NCBI GenBank assembly: GCA_025149285.1
Contig: CP102274.1
Location: 6,490,489 to 6,554,488 of the forward strand
Direction: 5' to 3'
Length of the DNA: 64,000 nucleotides
Source of the DNA: Hungatella hathewayi
GTDB lineage: Bacteria; Bacillota; Clostridia; Lachnospirales; Lachnospiraceae
Shown here: positions 1 through 7,988 of the stretch, piece by piece
Numbering within the stretch: position 1 is the stretch's first letter
How the letters are laid out: each line of letters begins with the position of its first letter
Notes under the pieces: model-generated
Told to the model about the DNA's origin: nothing
Seen by the model: only the letters and a program-made list of their open reading frames with translations
The model's database searches: none
Position numbers and translations under genes: made by a program

Positions 1-338
1 CTCCTATTATCCGGCTCATTCTTCAGCCCCTCATTGAAAACAGTCTGTATCACGGAATCAAACCGTTAGACGGTTCCGGTTTTATCAAGTTAAAGATCAC
101 GGAACGGGATAACTGGCTGACAGTCACTGTGATAGATACCGGTGTTGGTATGGAAAAAGCGGAAATAACAGCGCTTTACGAAAAAATAAACCATCCCGGA
201 AATGAGAACATCGGACTAGCCAACGTAAACAGCAGGCTGGTCATGCAGTACGGGGAGGAATCCAGACTGAAAATACTGAGCAAGAAGCATATGGGAACCT
301 GTATTTCGTTCCGGATCCCATTTTCACAGTCTTTATAA
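1..338 (+). CDS. sensor histidine kinase, C-terminal part (YesM/LytS type)
   Basis: Only the last ~111 residues lie in the window; the gene starts upstream. In the frame beginning at base 3 the protein carries an N-box (LQPLIENSLYHG), a G1-type box (DTGVGM, ending in the ORF that starts at 129) and a second glycine box (IGLANVNSRL). This is the GHKL ATP-binding domain of histidine kinases, and the LQPLIENS wording is typical of the YesM/LytS (HisKA-independent, 5TMR or dCache) group. It would phosphorylate a response regulator that is not in the window. No terminator is obvious directly after the stop. Confidence 0.85.
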   Translation, partial: PIIRLILQPLIENSLYHGIKPLDGSGFIKLKITERDNWLTVTVIDTGVGMEKAEITALYEKINHPGNENIGLANVNSRLVMQYGEESRLKILSKKHMGTCISFRIPFSQSL

Positions 339-368
339 AATCTTTATATCCGAAATGCAAAACCTTCC

Positions 369-396
369 TTGTGTTTTTTCTATTTTGCAATATAAT
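369..396 (+). promoter_or_regulatory. sigma-A type promoter for the 450-2270 gene
   Basis: TTGTGT (369-374) and TATAAT (391-396) are separated by 16 bases, about 55 bases upstream of the ATG at 450. The ATG is preceded by an AAAGGGAG ribosome binding site. Confidence 0.6.
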
Positions 397-449
397 AATA
401 CTATTACTATTTTTATTTCCACTCAATATTTCTTAAAAGGGAGTTTCGC

Positions 450-2270
450 ATGAAGAAAAAAACAAAGCTACTCTTAAACCTTGCTCTGACCCTGTTTTTT
501 GCGGTCATGATCATTGTCAAGGGCCCCAACTTAAATCCGCTGTATTCAGACGGCGCATTTGCCTGGTGTTTTATATTCAGCGCCTACGTCGTCTTAAATT
601 TCCTGATCGGGCTCGGCGGAATCCGTATTACCACGGATCAGGCTTCTCATATGTCCGTCAGTGTGGACAAGAACGTCAAGGGAATTAAAACAGGATTTAC
701 GCTGCTCATTATTTTCTGGGTGCTGTATTTTGCAGCTACGGTTATATCCATGCCTCTGTTTAATTACAAGGCCTACCGTGACCAGCTGGGACAGCCGGAG
801 ATTTCAGAATTCACCGACACCGTGCAGCCGCTGGCCTTAAACCAGCTTCCGGTCGTGGATAAGGCTCTGGCAAGGGAACTGGCCGATAAGAAGGTCGGTG
901 AAAACCCCGGACTGGGAAGCCAGGTCGTACTGGGCACACCGGTCATCCAGAAGGTCAATGATAAGCTGGTATGGGTTGTACCGCTGGAGCACTCCGGTTT
1001 CTTCAAATGGTTAAAGAATCTGGACGGTTCCGCCGGATACATTGTCGTTTCCGCAACCGATGTCAGCGATGTAGATCTGGTGACAGACCACAAGATCAAG
1101 TATCAGGAGAATGCCTATCTGCTGGATGACTTAAACCGTCACGTTCGCCTGTTTGAAGGCGGTCTCTTCCGGGGTATGACAGATTACTCCTTCGAGCTGG
1201 ATGATGACGGTGTTCCGTACTGGGTCATCACCACCTATAAGAACCGCTGGCTGTTCAGCCTGCCCGAAGCAAGCGGAGTGGCGATCGTCAACGCCACCAC
1301 CGGTGAGACCAACTACTACGATATCGATCATCTGCCGGAATGGGTCGACCGTGTTCAGCCGGAAGCGTTCATCATGCAGCAGATTCAGAATCAGGGCGCA
1401 TACGTTCACGGCATATTCAACTTCTCCAACCAGGATAAGTTCCGTACCAGCCAGGGCAATATCATCGTTTACAACGGTTCTGACTGCTACCTCTTCACAG
1501 GACTCACCAGCGTGGGCTCCGACGAATCGGCCATCGGCTTCATCATGGTGGACATGGTGACAAAGGAGCCGAAGATGTACCAGATGAGCGGTGCCACGGA
1601 GATGGCGGCCCAGCAGTCCGCCCAGGGTAAGGTACAGCAGTATGGCTATACCGCCTCCTTCCCGATGATTATCAATCTGGATGGAAAAGCCACGTATTTC
1701 ATGACACTGAAGGACAGAGCGGGTCTGATCAAACAGTACGCATTCGTCTCTGTATCCAACTATACAAATGTAGGTACCGGGGAGACCATTGACAGTGCTC
1801 TTCGGAATTTCAGGCAGGTAATGGGAAGCAGCAACGACGGCATCATAACCGGTCAGGGTGCGAAGGAAGCGGAAGGAAAGGTCTACCGGATCGCCAGCGA
1901 GGCACTGGGTGAGAGTATCACCTACAAGCTGATCCTGAAGGAAAAACCGAACCAGATCTTCACCATTTCCTACGATCTGAGCAATGAACTGGCCCTCACA
2001 GAGCCTGGTGACCGTGTAAAGATCAGCTATATGGCAAGCGGTACCGGAATCTGCATCGCCACCGCATTCGACAATCTGGAGTTTAAACAGATATCCGAAG
2101 ATGAAGAAACAGCTCCGGCTGAACCGCCTGTTCCTTTACCACCATCTTCACCGGGCAGTGAGGTGCCGGATGGAGATGAAGCCGAAGGCTCCAGCGGCAT
2201 TCAGAACAGGGATGAACCTGCGGCGGCTGAGAGCAGCGAGGCCATGGAATCGGGAAACAGTGCAGAATAA
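450..2270 (+). CDS. membrane-anchored protein of unknown function, 606 aa
   Basis: I do not recognise a named family. Three hydrophobic segments are visible near the N-terminus (about residues 7-27, 36-58 and 77-100). A ~450-residue soluble, presumably extracytoplasmic region follows, and the protein ends in a Pro/Ser/Glu-rich acidic tail of about 60 residues. The soluble part has repeated beta-rich stretches that mention aromatic/Asp pairs (for example DDDGVPYWV), loosely like PepSY-type extracellular domains, but no motif is decisive. A good promoter and RBS precede the ATG, and a strong bidirectional terminator follows at 2309-2354, so it is likely a single-gene transcript. The size and layout suggest a surface or envelope-associated protein; the function is open. 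Confidence 0.75.
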   Translation: MKKKTKLLLNLALTLFFAVMIIVKGPNLNPLYSDGAFAWCFIFSAYVVLNFLIGLGGIRITTDQASHMSVSVDKNVKGIKTGFTLLIIFWVLYFAATVISMPLFNYKAYRDQLGQPEISEFTDTVQPLALNQLPVVDKALARELADKKVGENPGLGSQVVLGTPVIQKVNDKLVWVVPLEHSGFFKWLKNLDGSAGYIVVSATDVSDVDLVTDHKIKYQENAYLLDDLNRHVRLFEGGLFRGMTDYSFELDDDGVPYWVITTYKNRWLFSLPEASGVAIVNATTGETNYYDIDHLPEWVDRVQPEAFIMQQIQNQGAYVHGIFNFSNQDKFRTSQGNIIVYNGSDCYLFTGLTSVGSDESAIGFIMVDMVTKEPKMYQMSGATEMAAQQSAQGKVQQYGYTASFPMIINLDGKATYFMTLKDRAGLIKQYAFVSVSNYTNVGTGETIDSALRNFRQVMGSSNDGIITGQGAKEAEGKVYRIASEALGESITYKLILKEKPNQIFTISYDLSNELALTEPGDRVKISYMASGTGICIATAFDNLEFKQISEDEETAPAEPPVPLPPSSPGSEVPDGDEAEGSSGIQNRDEPAAAESSEAMESGNSAE

Positions 2271-2308
2271 GATTGTACAGGACAGGTTCATTTTAAAATT
2301 ATAAGGTA

Positions 2309-2354
2309 AAAAAAGCTTTGGAATTACTGTCGGCAGTAGTTCCAAAGCTTTTTT
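2309..2354. terminator. bidirectional intrinsic terminator
   Basis: A perfect 15-bp stem (2309-2323 pairing with 2340-2354; core AGCTTTGGAA/TTCCAAAGCT) has a smaller inner hairpin TACTG-TCGG-CAGTA. It is flanked by A and T runs, so it works in both directions for the convergent genes at 450-2270 and 2353-3237, and it overlaps the stop codon of the latter. Confidence 0.9.
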
Positions 2355-3237
2355 AATTTCCTTGTTTATTCTGCGGTTCCCTGCCGCCCATCCATGTCAT
2401 TCCCAGAATCAGCACGGCTCCGGCCATCTGTGGACCGCTCATGGTCTCTCCGAGGATCACGGCAGATAAGATAATCGCCGTCACCGGATCGATATAGCTT
2501 AAAACTGCAACGGTCTGCGCAGGCAGCTTCTTCATGGCCGAAAAATAAAGAAGATATCCCACTCCGGTATGCACAATCCCGACAAATGCCAGCAGAATCC
2601 AGGAGACCGCCGGGACCGACGAAAGGACCGCCGAGAACGGCTCAGCCGAAGTCAACAGTGTATAAGGAAGCAGAATGACTGCCGCCACCCCCAGCTGTGC
2701 AGCGGTGGTCTCCAGGCCGGTCAGTCCTTTCATAAATTTATTAAGTATCATAACACTGGCATAGAGAACCGCCGCCATCAGGCCGAAGAATATGCCAATC
2801 AGGCCATTTTCCCCCTGATCCAGAAATAGTACATTGGATACCAGTATCATTCCAATGACCGCTCCTGCCGCGCAGCAGAGCTTTCTCTTAGTCAGTTTCT
2901 CCCCCAGCACAACCGGAGACACCAGAATCACAAACACCGGCGCGAAATAATAGCTGAGCGTCGCGCAGGACACCGTCGTATAGCGATACGCCTCAAACAG
3001 AAAAATCCAGTTAAATCCGATTGCCGCTCCCGATAAAACCAGCACCAGCCAGTTGCTCTTAACCGCCTTCCAGTTAACCGGCTGTTTCATCAGACTCCCC
3101 GCCGTTACCAGAAAGAAGCAGCCAATCACTCCCCGCACCAGTGCGATCACACTGGAGGGGAGCGCGATTCCCCGTACAAACAGCCCGATGCTTCCAAACA
3201 TCAGCATGGCCGCGATCACATTTACCTTTGCTTTCAT
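2353..3237 (-). CDS. DMT-superfamily exporter (EamA domains)
   Basis: 294 aa with about ten hydrophobic segments arranged as two EamA-like halves (residues ~5-140 and ~150-285), the classic drug/metabolite transporter layout and length. The N-terminal half contains GLFVRGIALPSSVIALVRG and the C-terminal half contains VLSYIDPVTAIILSAVILGE, both typical of EamA proteins. It is an inner-membrane protein, probably exporting small metabolites or amino acids. The substrate cannot be told from sequence. It is a single gene with its own terminator; the start ATG has AAAGGA upstream. Confidence 0.88.
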   Translation of the reverse strand: MKAKVNVIAAMLMFGSIGLFVRGIALPSSVIALVRGVIGCFFLVTAGSLMKQPVNWKAVKSNWLVLVLSGAAIGFNWIFLFEAYRYTTVSCATLSYYFAPVFVILVSPVVLGEKLTKRKLCCAAGAVIGMILVSNVLFLDQGENGLIGIFFGLMAAVLYASVMILNKFMKGLTGLETTAAQLGVAAVILLPYTLLTSAEPFSAVLSSVPAVSWILLAFVGIVHTGVGYLLYFSAMKKLPAQTVAVLSYIDPVTAIILSAVILGETMSGPQMAGAVLILGMTWMGGREPQNKQGN

Positions 3238-3316
3238 ACTTTAACCCATTCCTTTGTTAAACTACGATTAACTTTAGTTGTTTTTCCGGGGAATGTCAAC
3301 CTTTTTCAAATACAAA

Positions 3317-3353
3317 ACAGGCGCCACTCCAAATATCCGGCAGTGGCGCCTGT
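3317..3353 (-). terminator. intrinsic terminator after the HAD phosphatase operon
   Basis: A 12-bp GC-rich stem (ACAGGCGCCACT at 3317-3328 with AGTGGCGCCTGT at 3342-3353) is followed on the minus strand by a T-rich tract. Confidence 0.88.
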
Positions 3354-3385
3354 CCTCATCTCTTACTTTTGTCTTTGCATACCGC

Positions 3386-4183
3386 TTAAATCAGCTTCAG
3401 CTTCTTCATGGCATACTCAATTCCGTCATCCTCCACATTCTTTGTAAAGAACGTGGCATACGGTTCCAGTTCCACATCATGGTGTCCCATCAGAATACAG
3501 TTCTTCGCATGTTCAAACATAGGAAGATCATTGGTGCTGTCACCGAACACATAAGCATCCTCCAGCGCTATCCCGTATTTCTCAAGAACCACATCGATAG
3601 CAGTCGCCTTGGAATAATCCGCCGGAACACATTCGTAGAATCCGTCTCCGCGGTCAATGATGTTGTATTCCAGTCCCAGAGCCCTTGAAAATCCGGCCAG
3701 ATCGCTCTGCTCATCTGCAAACACACAGAACTTATCAAAATCAAAGCAGTCGTCTTCCCAGGTATAAGGAGCCCCATGGCCGTCTCTCTCGATATTCTCC
3801 CGAATCTGCTCCAGCTGGGTAAATCTGGTTCTTTCTTTTCTGAAATAGCAGTGCTCCGTGCCTTCCAGAATTCCTCCCAGATTGTATTTTATAATATCTT
3901 TCTTAATCTGAAGACCGCGTTCATGAGGAATGGTAAAGGAGAACAGCACTTCATCTCCCACGATCACCCTCGTGCCGCATCCGCAGCAGTAGCCGTCCAC
4001 TTCAACCAGGTCCCTGATCGGGCCGATCAGGCTGTATGTACGGCCGGAATTGATAAATACCAGATGTCCGGCCGCCCGTGCTCCCGCAACAGCCTTCCTG
4101 GCACTCTCCGGTACATTCCGGTTCACTTCCGAGAGAAGCGTTCCATCTATATCAAAAAATAATGCCTTTCTGTTACTTGTCAT
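3386..4183 (-). CDS. HAD-superfamily phosphatase, Cof/IIB type
   Basis: 265 aa. Motif I is FDIDGTLL (D11 and D13 are the nucleophile and acid/base Asp) and motif IV is FGDSTNDLPMFEHA near residue 215. The central region has the size of a C2B cap, as in Cof-type sugar-phosphate phosphatases. The ATG overlaps the xpt stop as ATGA (4180-4183), so translation is coupled to xpt. It is the last gene of the PPIase-xpt-HAD operon. Known family members dephosphorylate sugar phosphates, nucleotides or pyridoxal phosphate. The link to xpt makes a nucleotide-related substrate plausible, but that is inference. Confidence 0.9.
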   Translation of the reverse strand: MTSNRKALFFDIDGTLLSEVNRNVPESARKAVAGARAAGHLVFINSGRTYSLIGPIRDLVEVDGYCCGCGTRVIVGDEVLFSFTIPHERGLQIKKDIIKYNLGGILEGTEHCYFRKERTRFTQLEQIRENIERDGHGAPYTWEDDCFDFDKFCVFADEQSDLAGFSRALGLEYNIIDRGDGFYECVPADYSKATAIDVVLEKYGIALEDAYVFGDSTNDLPMFEHAKNCILMGHHDVELEPYATFFTKNVEDDGIEYAMKKLKLI

Positions 4184-4764
4184 TCATCACCCCGAAAACG
4201 GATACTGCCCGTTTTTTCATCCATGCTTTCTACGATTGCAAGGGATTCGACACGGATTCCATCTGCGCGCAGGCGGTCTCCTCCAGGCTGAAACCCTTTC
4301 TCGATCACAATCCCGGCACCGATCAATTCCGCTCCCGAATCCTTCACCACAGCTGCCAGGCCCTCTAAAGCCTTGCCGTTAGCCAGGAAATCATCGATCA
4401 GCAGCACCTTGTCTCCGGCACCTAAAAACTCTTTGGCAACCATGATATCATAGACTTTTCCATGTGTAAAAGATTCCACCTTGGTGGTGTAGACATCTCC
4501 GGCGATATTCTTCGTCTTGGACTTCTTCGCAAAAACTACCGGAACATCGAAATACTGGGCAACAATACATGCGATGCCGATTCCGGATGCCTCAATTGTA
4601 AGGATCTTATTGATGTCAGCATCAGAAAAGCGTCTTTTAAACTCCTTTCCGATCTCTTCGAACAGCTTAATATCCATCTGATGGTTTAAAAAGCTGTCTA
4701 CCTTCAATACATCGCCGGATTTAATCTTTCCGTCTTTCCGTATCCTGTCCTTTAAAAGCTGCAT
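4180..4764 (-). CDS. xpt: xanthine phosphoribosyltransferase
   Basis: 194 aa, the usual Xpt length. It starts with the family signature MQLLKDRIRKDGK and contains the PRPP-binding loop VLLIDDFLANGKAL near residues 127-140. It converts xanthine plus PRPP to XMP in purine salvage in the cytoplasm. The ATG has AGGGGGAACC upstream and lies 28 bases after the stop of the lipoprotein gene. There is no room for, and no sign of, the purine riboswitch that often precedes xpt in Firmicutes. Expression therefore probably follows the promoter before the lipoprotein gene. Confidence 0.95.
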   Translation of the reverse strand: MQLLKDRIRKDGKIKSGDVLKVDSFLNHQMDIKLFEEIGKEFKRRFSDADINKILTIEASGIGIACIVAQYFDVPVVFAKKSKTKNIAGDVYTTKVESFTHGKVYDIMVAKEFLGAGDKVLLIDDFLANGKALEGLAAVVKDSGAELIGAGIVIEKGFQPGGDRLRADGIRVESLAIVESMDEKTGSIRFRGDE

Positions 4765-4792
4765 AAAGGTTCCCCCTACTCGTAAAATTATT

Positions 4793-5911
4793 TTATTTGA
4801 TTACTGCATTATCAACTAAAAATTTCATGGTCTTGGTAGAAATCAGATAATCGTCCACATTGTAAGCTCCGGCTGACTCAATCATCTGATCCTTACTCTC
4901 GTATCCCATCTCAGCGGCAAGATTATCACGGTCTTCATCCGATACGGTAATGCCTTCCTTATCCGCAATCGCATGGAATACCAGTCTCTGCTCAACCGCA
5001 GACTTAGCGATATTCTTCACGTAGTTTTCTTTAAAGGTCTCCTCATCCACACCGTAAAATGCAGATGTAAATGTATTTAAATCAATCCCATACATTGCGG
5101 CCTGATTCGTATAATTAAGCAGATAGTTATTGAAGTTCGCATCAACAGCTTCCTGTGTCGTCTCAATCTGGCTGTTTTCAACGACTGCTTTCAGGATATC
5201 ATTCTCAACAGCGGCCTGCGCCTGTCCTTCCTTCTGCTCCAGAATGGTCTGCTTTTTACTCTCCTTGTATTCATCAACCGTCTTGAAATCAGATACTTCC
5301 TGAACGAACGCGTCGTCTAATTCCGGCATGTTCTTTTCCTGTACGTTGTTGACGGTTACCTTAAATTCCACAGCCTGACCGGCTAAGTCAGCATTGCCGT
5401 AGTTTTCCGGGAAGGTTAAGTCGAGCGTTACTTCATCGCCCTTCTTCGCACCGATCAGTCCGCTCTCAAAGCCGTCGATAAACTGGCCGGAGCCAATCAC
5501 AAGATCCTGTCCCTGTGCAGTACCGCCGTCAAATGCCACGCCGTCCTTCGTTCCAACGTAATCGATATTTACCTTATCCGTATCCTGAACGGCACGGTCT
5601 ACATCATCGTAGGTGGTCTTGCTCTCACGCTCTGATAAGATTGCCGCGTCTACTTCTTCATCAGATACTTCCACCGGTGTCTTGGTCACTTCAATGCCCT
5701 TATATTCGCCGAGTGTCACGGTACCGTTATCAATTCCGGATAAATCCATCATCTCCAGCTGTTCAGATGCTTCCGTCTCTGAACCTGCCTCTGCAGTAGT
5801 CTCCGTGGTAGTTTCCGCAGGTGTCGTCTCTTCTGCCGCCTTCTTGGAGCAGCCAGTCACAACTGCCGCCATAATCAGTCCGCAGGCAGCAACTTTTAAA
5901 AATTTTCTCAT
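4793..5911 (-). CDS. trigger-factor-like peptidyl-prolyl isomerase lipoprotein
   Basis: 372 aa. A lipoprotein signal peptide ends in the lipobox VVTGC (Cys about residue 21), followed by a Thr/Glu-rich linker. The rest has the trigger-factor order without the ribosome-binding domain: an FKBP-like PPIase domain (about residues 85-190, with VNIDYVGTKDGVAFDGG and LIGAKKGDEVTLDLTFPENYG) and then a helical chaperone-like C-terminal domain. It should act on the outer face of the membrane as a folding factor for secreted proteins. It heads the operon with xpt and the HAD phosphatase. Cytosolic trigger factor would lack the lipobox, so this is the secreted paralogue. Confidence 0.88.
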   Translation of the reverse strand: MRKFLKVAACGLIMAAVVTGCSKKAAEETTPAETTTETTAEAGSETEASEQLEMMDLSGIDNGTVTLGEYKGIEVTKTPVEVSDEEVDAAILSERESKTTYDDVDRAVQDTDKVNIDYVGTKDGVAFDGGTAQGQDLVIGSGQFIDGFESGLIGAKKGDEVTLDLTFPENYGNADLAGQAVEFKVTVNNVQEKNMPELDDAFVQEVSDFKTVDEYKESKKQTILEQKEGQAQAAVENDILKAVVENSQIETTQEAVDANFNNYLLNYTNQAAMYGIDLNTFTSAFYGVDEETFKENYVKNIAKSAVEQRLVFHAIADKEGITVSDEDRDNLAAEMGYESKDQMIESAGAYNVDDYLISTKTMKFLVDNAVIK

Positions 5912-5966
5912 AATACGTTCCTTTTCCTTTAATCAAAATAATAAAAATATAAAATGCTTCCTGACA

Positions 5967-5978
5967 GTTATACCATAT
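5967..5978 (-). promoter_or_regulatory. extended -10 promoter for the PPIase-xpt-HAD operon
   Basis: On the minus strand TATGGTATAAC gives a TRTGN extension directly before a TATAAC -10 box, about 55 bases upstream of the start codon. The -35 region is only T-rich. Confidence 0.45.
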
Positions 5979-6051
5979 CGGAGCATGTAAAAAAAGCTTT
6001 TTACCGAAATTAACAAAAATTTCAGAATAGGCGGTTACTGTTCACAGAGTT

Positions 6052-7452
6052 TTAGGAAGCCCTGTAAAATGCCAGAAAGGCCTTGTATGTATTGTATACA
6101 TCCAGCTTGGAGGCCAGTTCAAACGGAGAATGCATGGAAAGAATCGGCACTCCCAAATCAACCACATCTACATTCATATGAGCCACATACTGGGCAATCG
6201 TTCCGCCGCCGCCCACATCGACCGCGCCAAGCTCGCCGATCTGCCAGTACACGCCTTCCTGATCCATCATGGCGATAACCTTTGCCATCACTTCAGCGCT
6301 GGCATCATTGGAAGAAGACTTTCCACGGCTTCCTGTATACTTCGTCAGTACACAGCCCTTATTTAAGAAGCAGGAATTCCGCTCCTCATAGACTTCCGGG
6401 AACGTCGGATCATAAGCTGCATTTACATCGGAGGATAAACAGATGGAATTCTTCAGCGCGCGCTTCACATCCGCTCCCTGCGTCTCTGCCAGTTCCTCCA
6501 CATAATGAAGCACATAATCGGAATTCAGTCCCGTATTTCCCACGGAACCGATCTCTTCCTTGTCTGTCAGAATCGTCACCGTCGTATAAACCGGATTCTT
6601 CGTTTCCACTTCCGCCATAAGCGCCGTATAGGCACACACCCTGTCATCCTGTCCATAAGCGCCGATCATGCTGCGGTCCAGACCTACATCGCTGGCCTTA
6701 TGAGCCGGAACCAGCTCGATCTCTGCACGGAAGAAATCAGCCTCGGTAATTCCATAGCGCTCATTTAACAGCTGAAGCGCCAGGAGCTTAACCGGCTCCT
6801 TGATTTTGGCTTCATCAACATAGGGAATGGAACCGATGATTACATTCAGTTCTTCGCCCTTCAGCCCATCCTTTAAGGGGCGCATATTCTGATCGGCCGC
6901 CAGATGAGGGAGTAAATCAGTCACACAGAAGACCGGATCACCTTCCTGCTCGCCGATATTCACTTCTACTATCTCACCGTTTTTCTTCACGATCACTCCA
7001 TGCATGGATAACGGAGTGGCTCCCCACTGGTATTTACGGATCCCGCCATAATAGTGAGTCTTAAAATACGCCAGATCCTTCTTTTCATAAACAGGATTCG
7101 GCTTCAAATCGAGACGCGGAGAATCGATATGCGCTCCATTGAAACGAAGCCCCTCTTCCACGGATTTGCTGCCAAAGGTAGTCGCTATCACTGCTTTTTT
7201 CCGGTTCACCATGTATACCTTGTCTCCAGCCGCATACTTCTTGCCGGCTTCGAAAGGCTCATAACCTGCCGCTTCCAGTATTTTAACGGCTTCCTTTACA
7301 CATTCCCGCTCTGTTTTTCCCTTATCCAGAAATGCTTTATAGCCTGCACAGAACATCTCTGCAGCCTCTCTCTGTTCCGGTGCTTCCTTTGCAATATTGG
7401 GGAATTCCCAGGTTAATTCTTCTGCTAAAAGTTCTCCTTTAGTCTTTTCCAT
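6052..7452 (-). CDS. M18-family zinc aminopeptidase
   Basis: About 466 aa from the chosen ATG at 7452, which follows GGAGG by 11 bases; an upstream in-frame ATG at 7470 lies before that RBS. Metal and catalytic segments of the M18 family are present: HIDSPRLDLKPNPVYE, YGQDDRVCAYTAL, DKEEIGSVGNTG, SSDVNAAYDPTFPEV and, near the C-terminus, MHSPFELASKLD. The enzyme removes N-terminal residues from peptides in the cytoplasm and forms large oligomers in known members. It follows dtd by a gap of 43 bases, suggesting co-transcription with dtd and the membrane phosphodiesterase. Confidence 0.93.
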   Translation of the reverse strand: MEKTKGELLAEELTWEFPNIAKEAPEQREAAEMFCAGYKAFLDKGKTERECVKEAVKILEAAGYEPFEAGKKYAAGDKVYMVNRKKAVIATTFGSKSVEEGLRFNGAHIDSPRLDLKPNPVYEKKDLAYFKTHYYGGIRKYQWGATPLSMHGVIVKKNGEIVEVNIGEQEGDPVFCVTDLLPHLAADQNMRPLKDGLKGEELNVIIGSIPYVDEAKIKEPVKLLALQLLNERYGITEADFFRAEIELVPAHKASDVGLDRSMIGAYGQDDRVCAYTALMAEVETKNPVYTTVTILTDKEEIGSVGNTGLNSDYVLHYVEELAETQGADVKRALKNSICLSSDVNAAYDPTFPEVYEERNSCFLNKGCVLTKYTGSRGKSSSNDASAEVMAKVIAMMDQEGVYWQIGELGAVDVGGGGTIAQYVAHMNVDVVDLGVPILSMHSPFELASKLDVYNTYKAFLAFYRAS

Positions 7453-7495
7453 CGTGTCAATAACCTCCATATTTGTCTATTGTACTATTCGTTTA

Positions 7496-7942
7496 TTAAA
7501 GTTCTTCGCTGTCGAGTACCAGGGTAAACGGTCCGTCATTTTCCAGATCAATGATCATGTGTGCACCGAAGCTTCCATGTTCCACCATCTGTACGCGCTC
7601 GCGGCACCGTGAAATCACATATTCATACAGTTCCTCCGCCAGCTTCGGGCCTCCAGCCTTTATAAAGCTGGGACGGTTACCTTTTTTACAGTCGGCATAC
7701 AGCGTAAACTGGCTTACCACCAGTAGCGCTCCGCCGACATCCGCCAGCGAAAGATTTGTCTTTCCATTCTCATCTTCAAAGATACGCAATTTGCATATCT
7801 TATCCACCATCCGGTCCGCCGTCTGCTCTGTGTCCGTATCCGAAACACCCAGCAGAAGCAGAAATCCTTTTCCGATGGCGCCAATCACTTCCCCATCCAC
7901 GGACACCGCCGCGCGGGACACTCTCTGCAGTACCACCTTCAT
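7496..7942 (-). CDS. dtd: D-aminoacyl-tRNA deacylase
   Basis: 148 aa. It begins MKVVLQRV and carries the two active-site signatures SQFTLYAD (about residues 78-85) and NDGPFT near the C-terminus. It hydrolyses D-aminoacyl-tRNA (and Gly-tRNA-Ala) to protect translation. I chose the ATG at 7942, because AGGAG sits 8 bases ahead of it, whereas the in-frame GTG at 7951 lies inside that RBS. Confidence 0.95.
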   Translation of the reverse strand: MKVVLQRVSRAAVSVDGEVIGAIGKGFLLLLGVSDTDTEQTADRMVDKICKLRIFEDENGKTNLSLADVGGALLVVSQFTLYADCKKGNRPSFIKAGGPKLAEELYEYVISRCRERVQMVEHGSFGAHMIIDLENDGPFTLVLDSEEL

Positions 7943-7988
7943 GTCGTTCACTCCTGTCTATTGGCAGCAGTTTCCTGAACTGCTGCGT

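Noticed and set aside
4765..4792. Purine riboswitch upstream of xpt
   Set aside because: Only 28 bases separate xpt from the preceding gene, with no purine-aptamer sequence; nothing similar is seen before the operon either.
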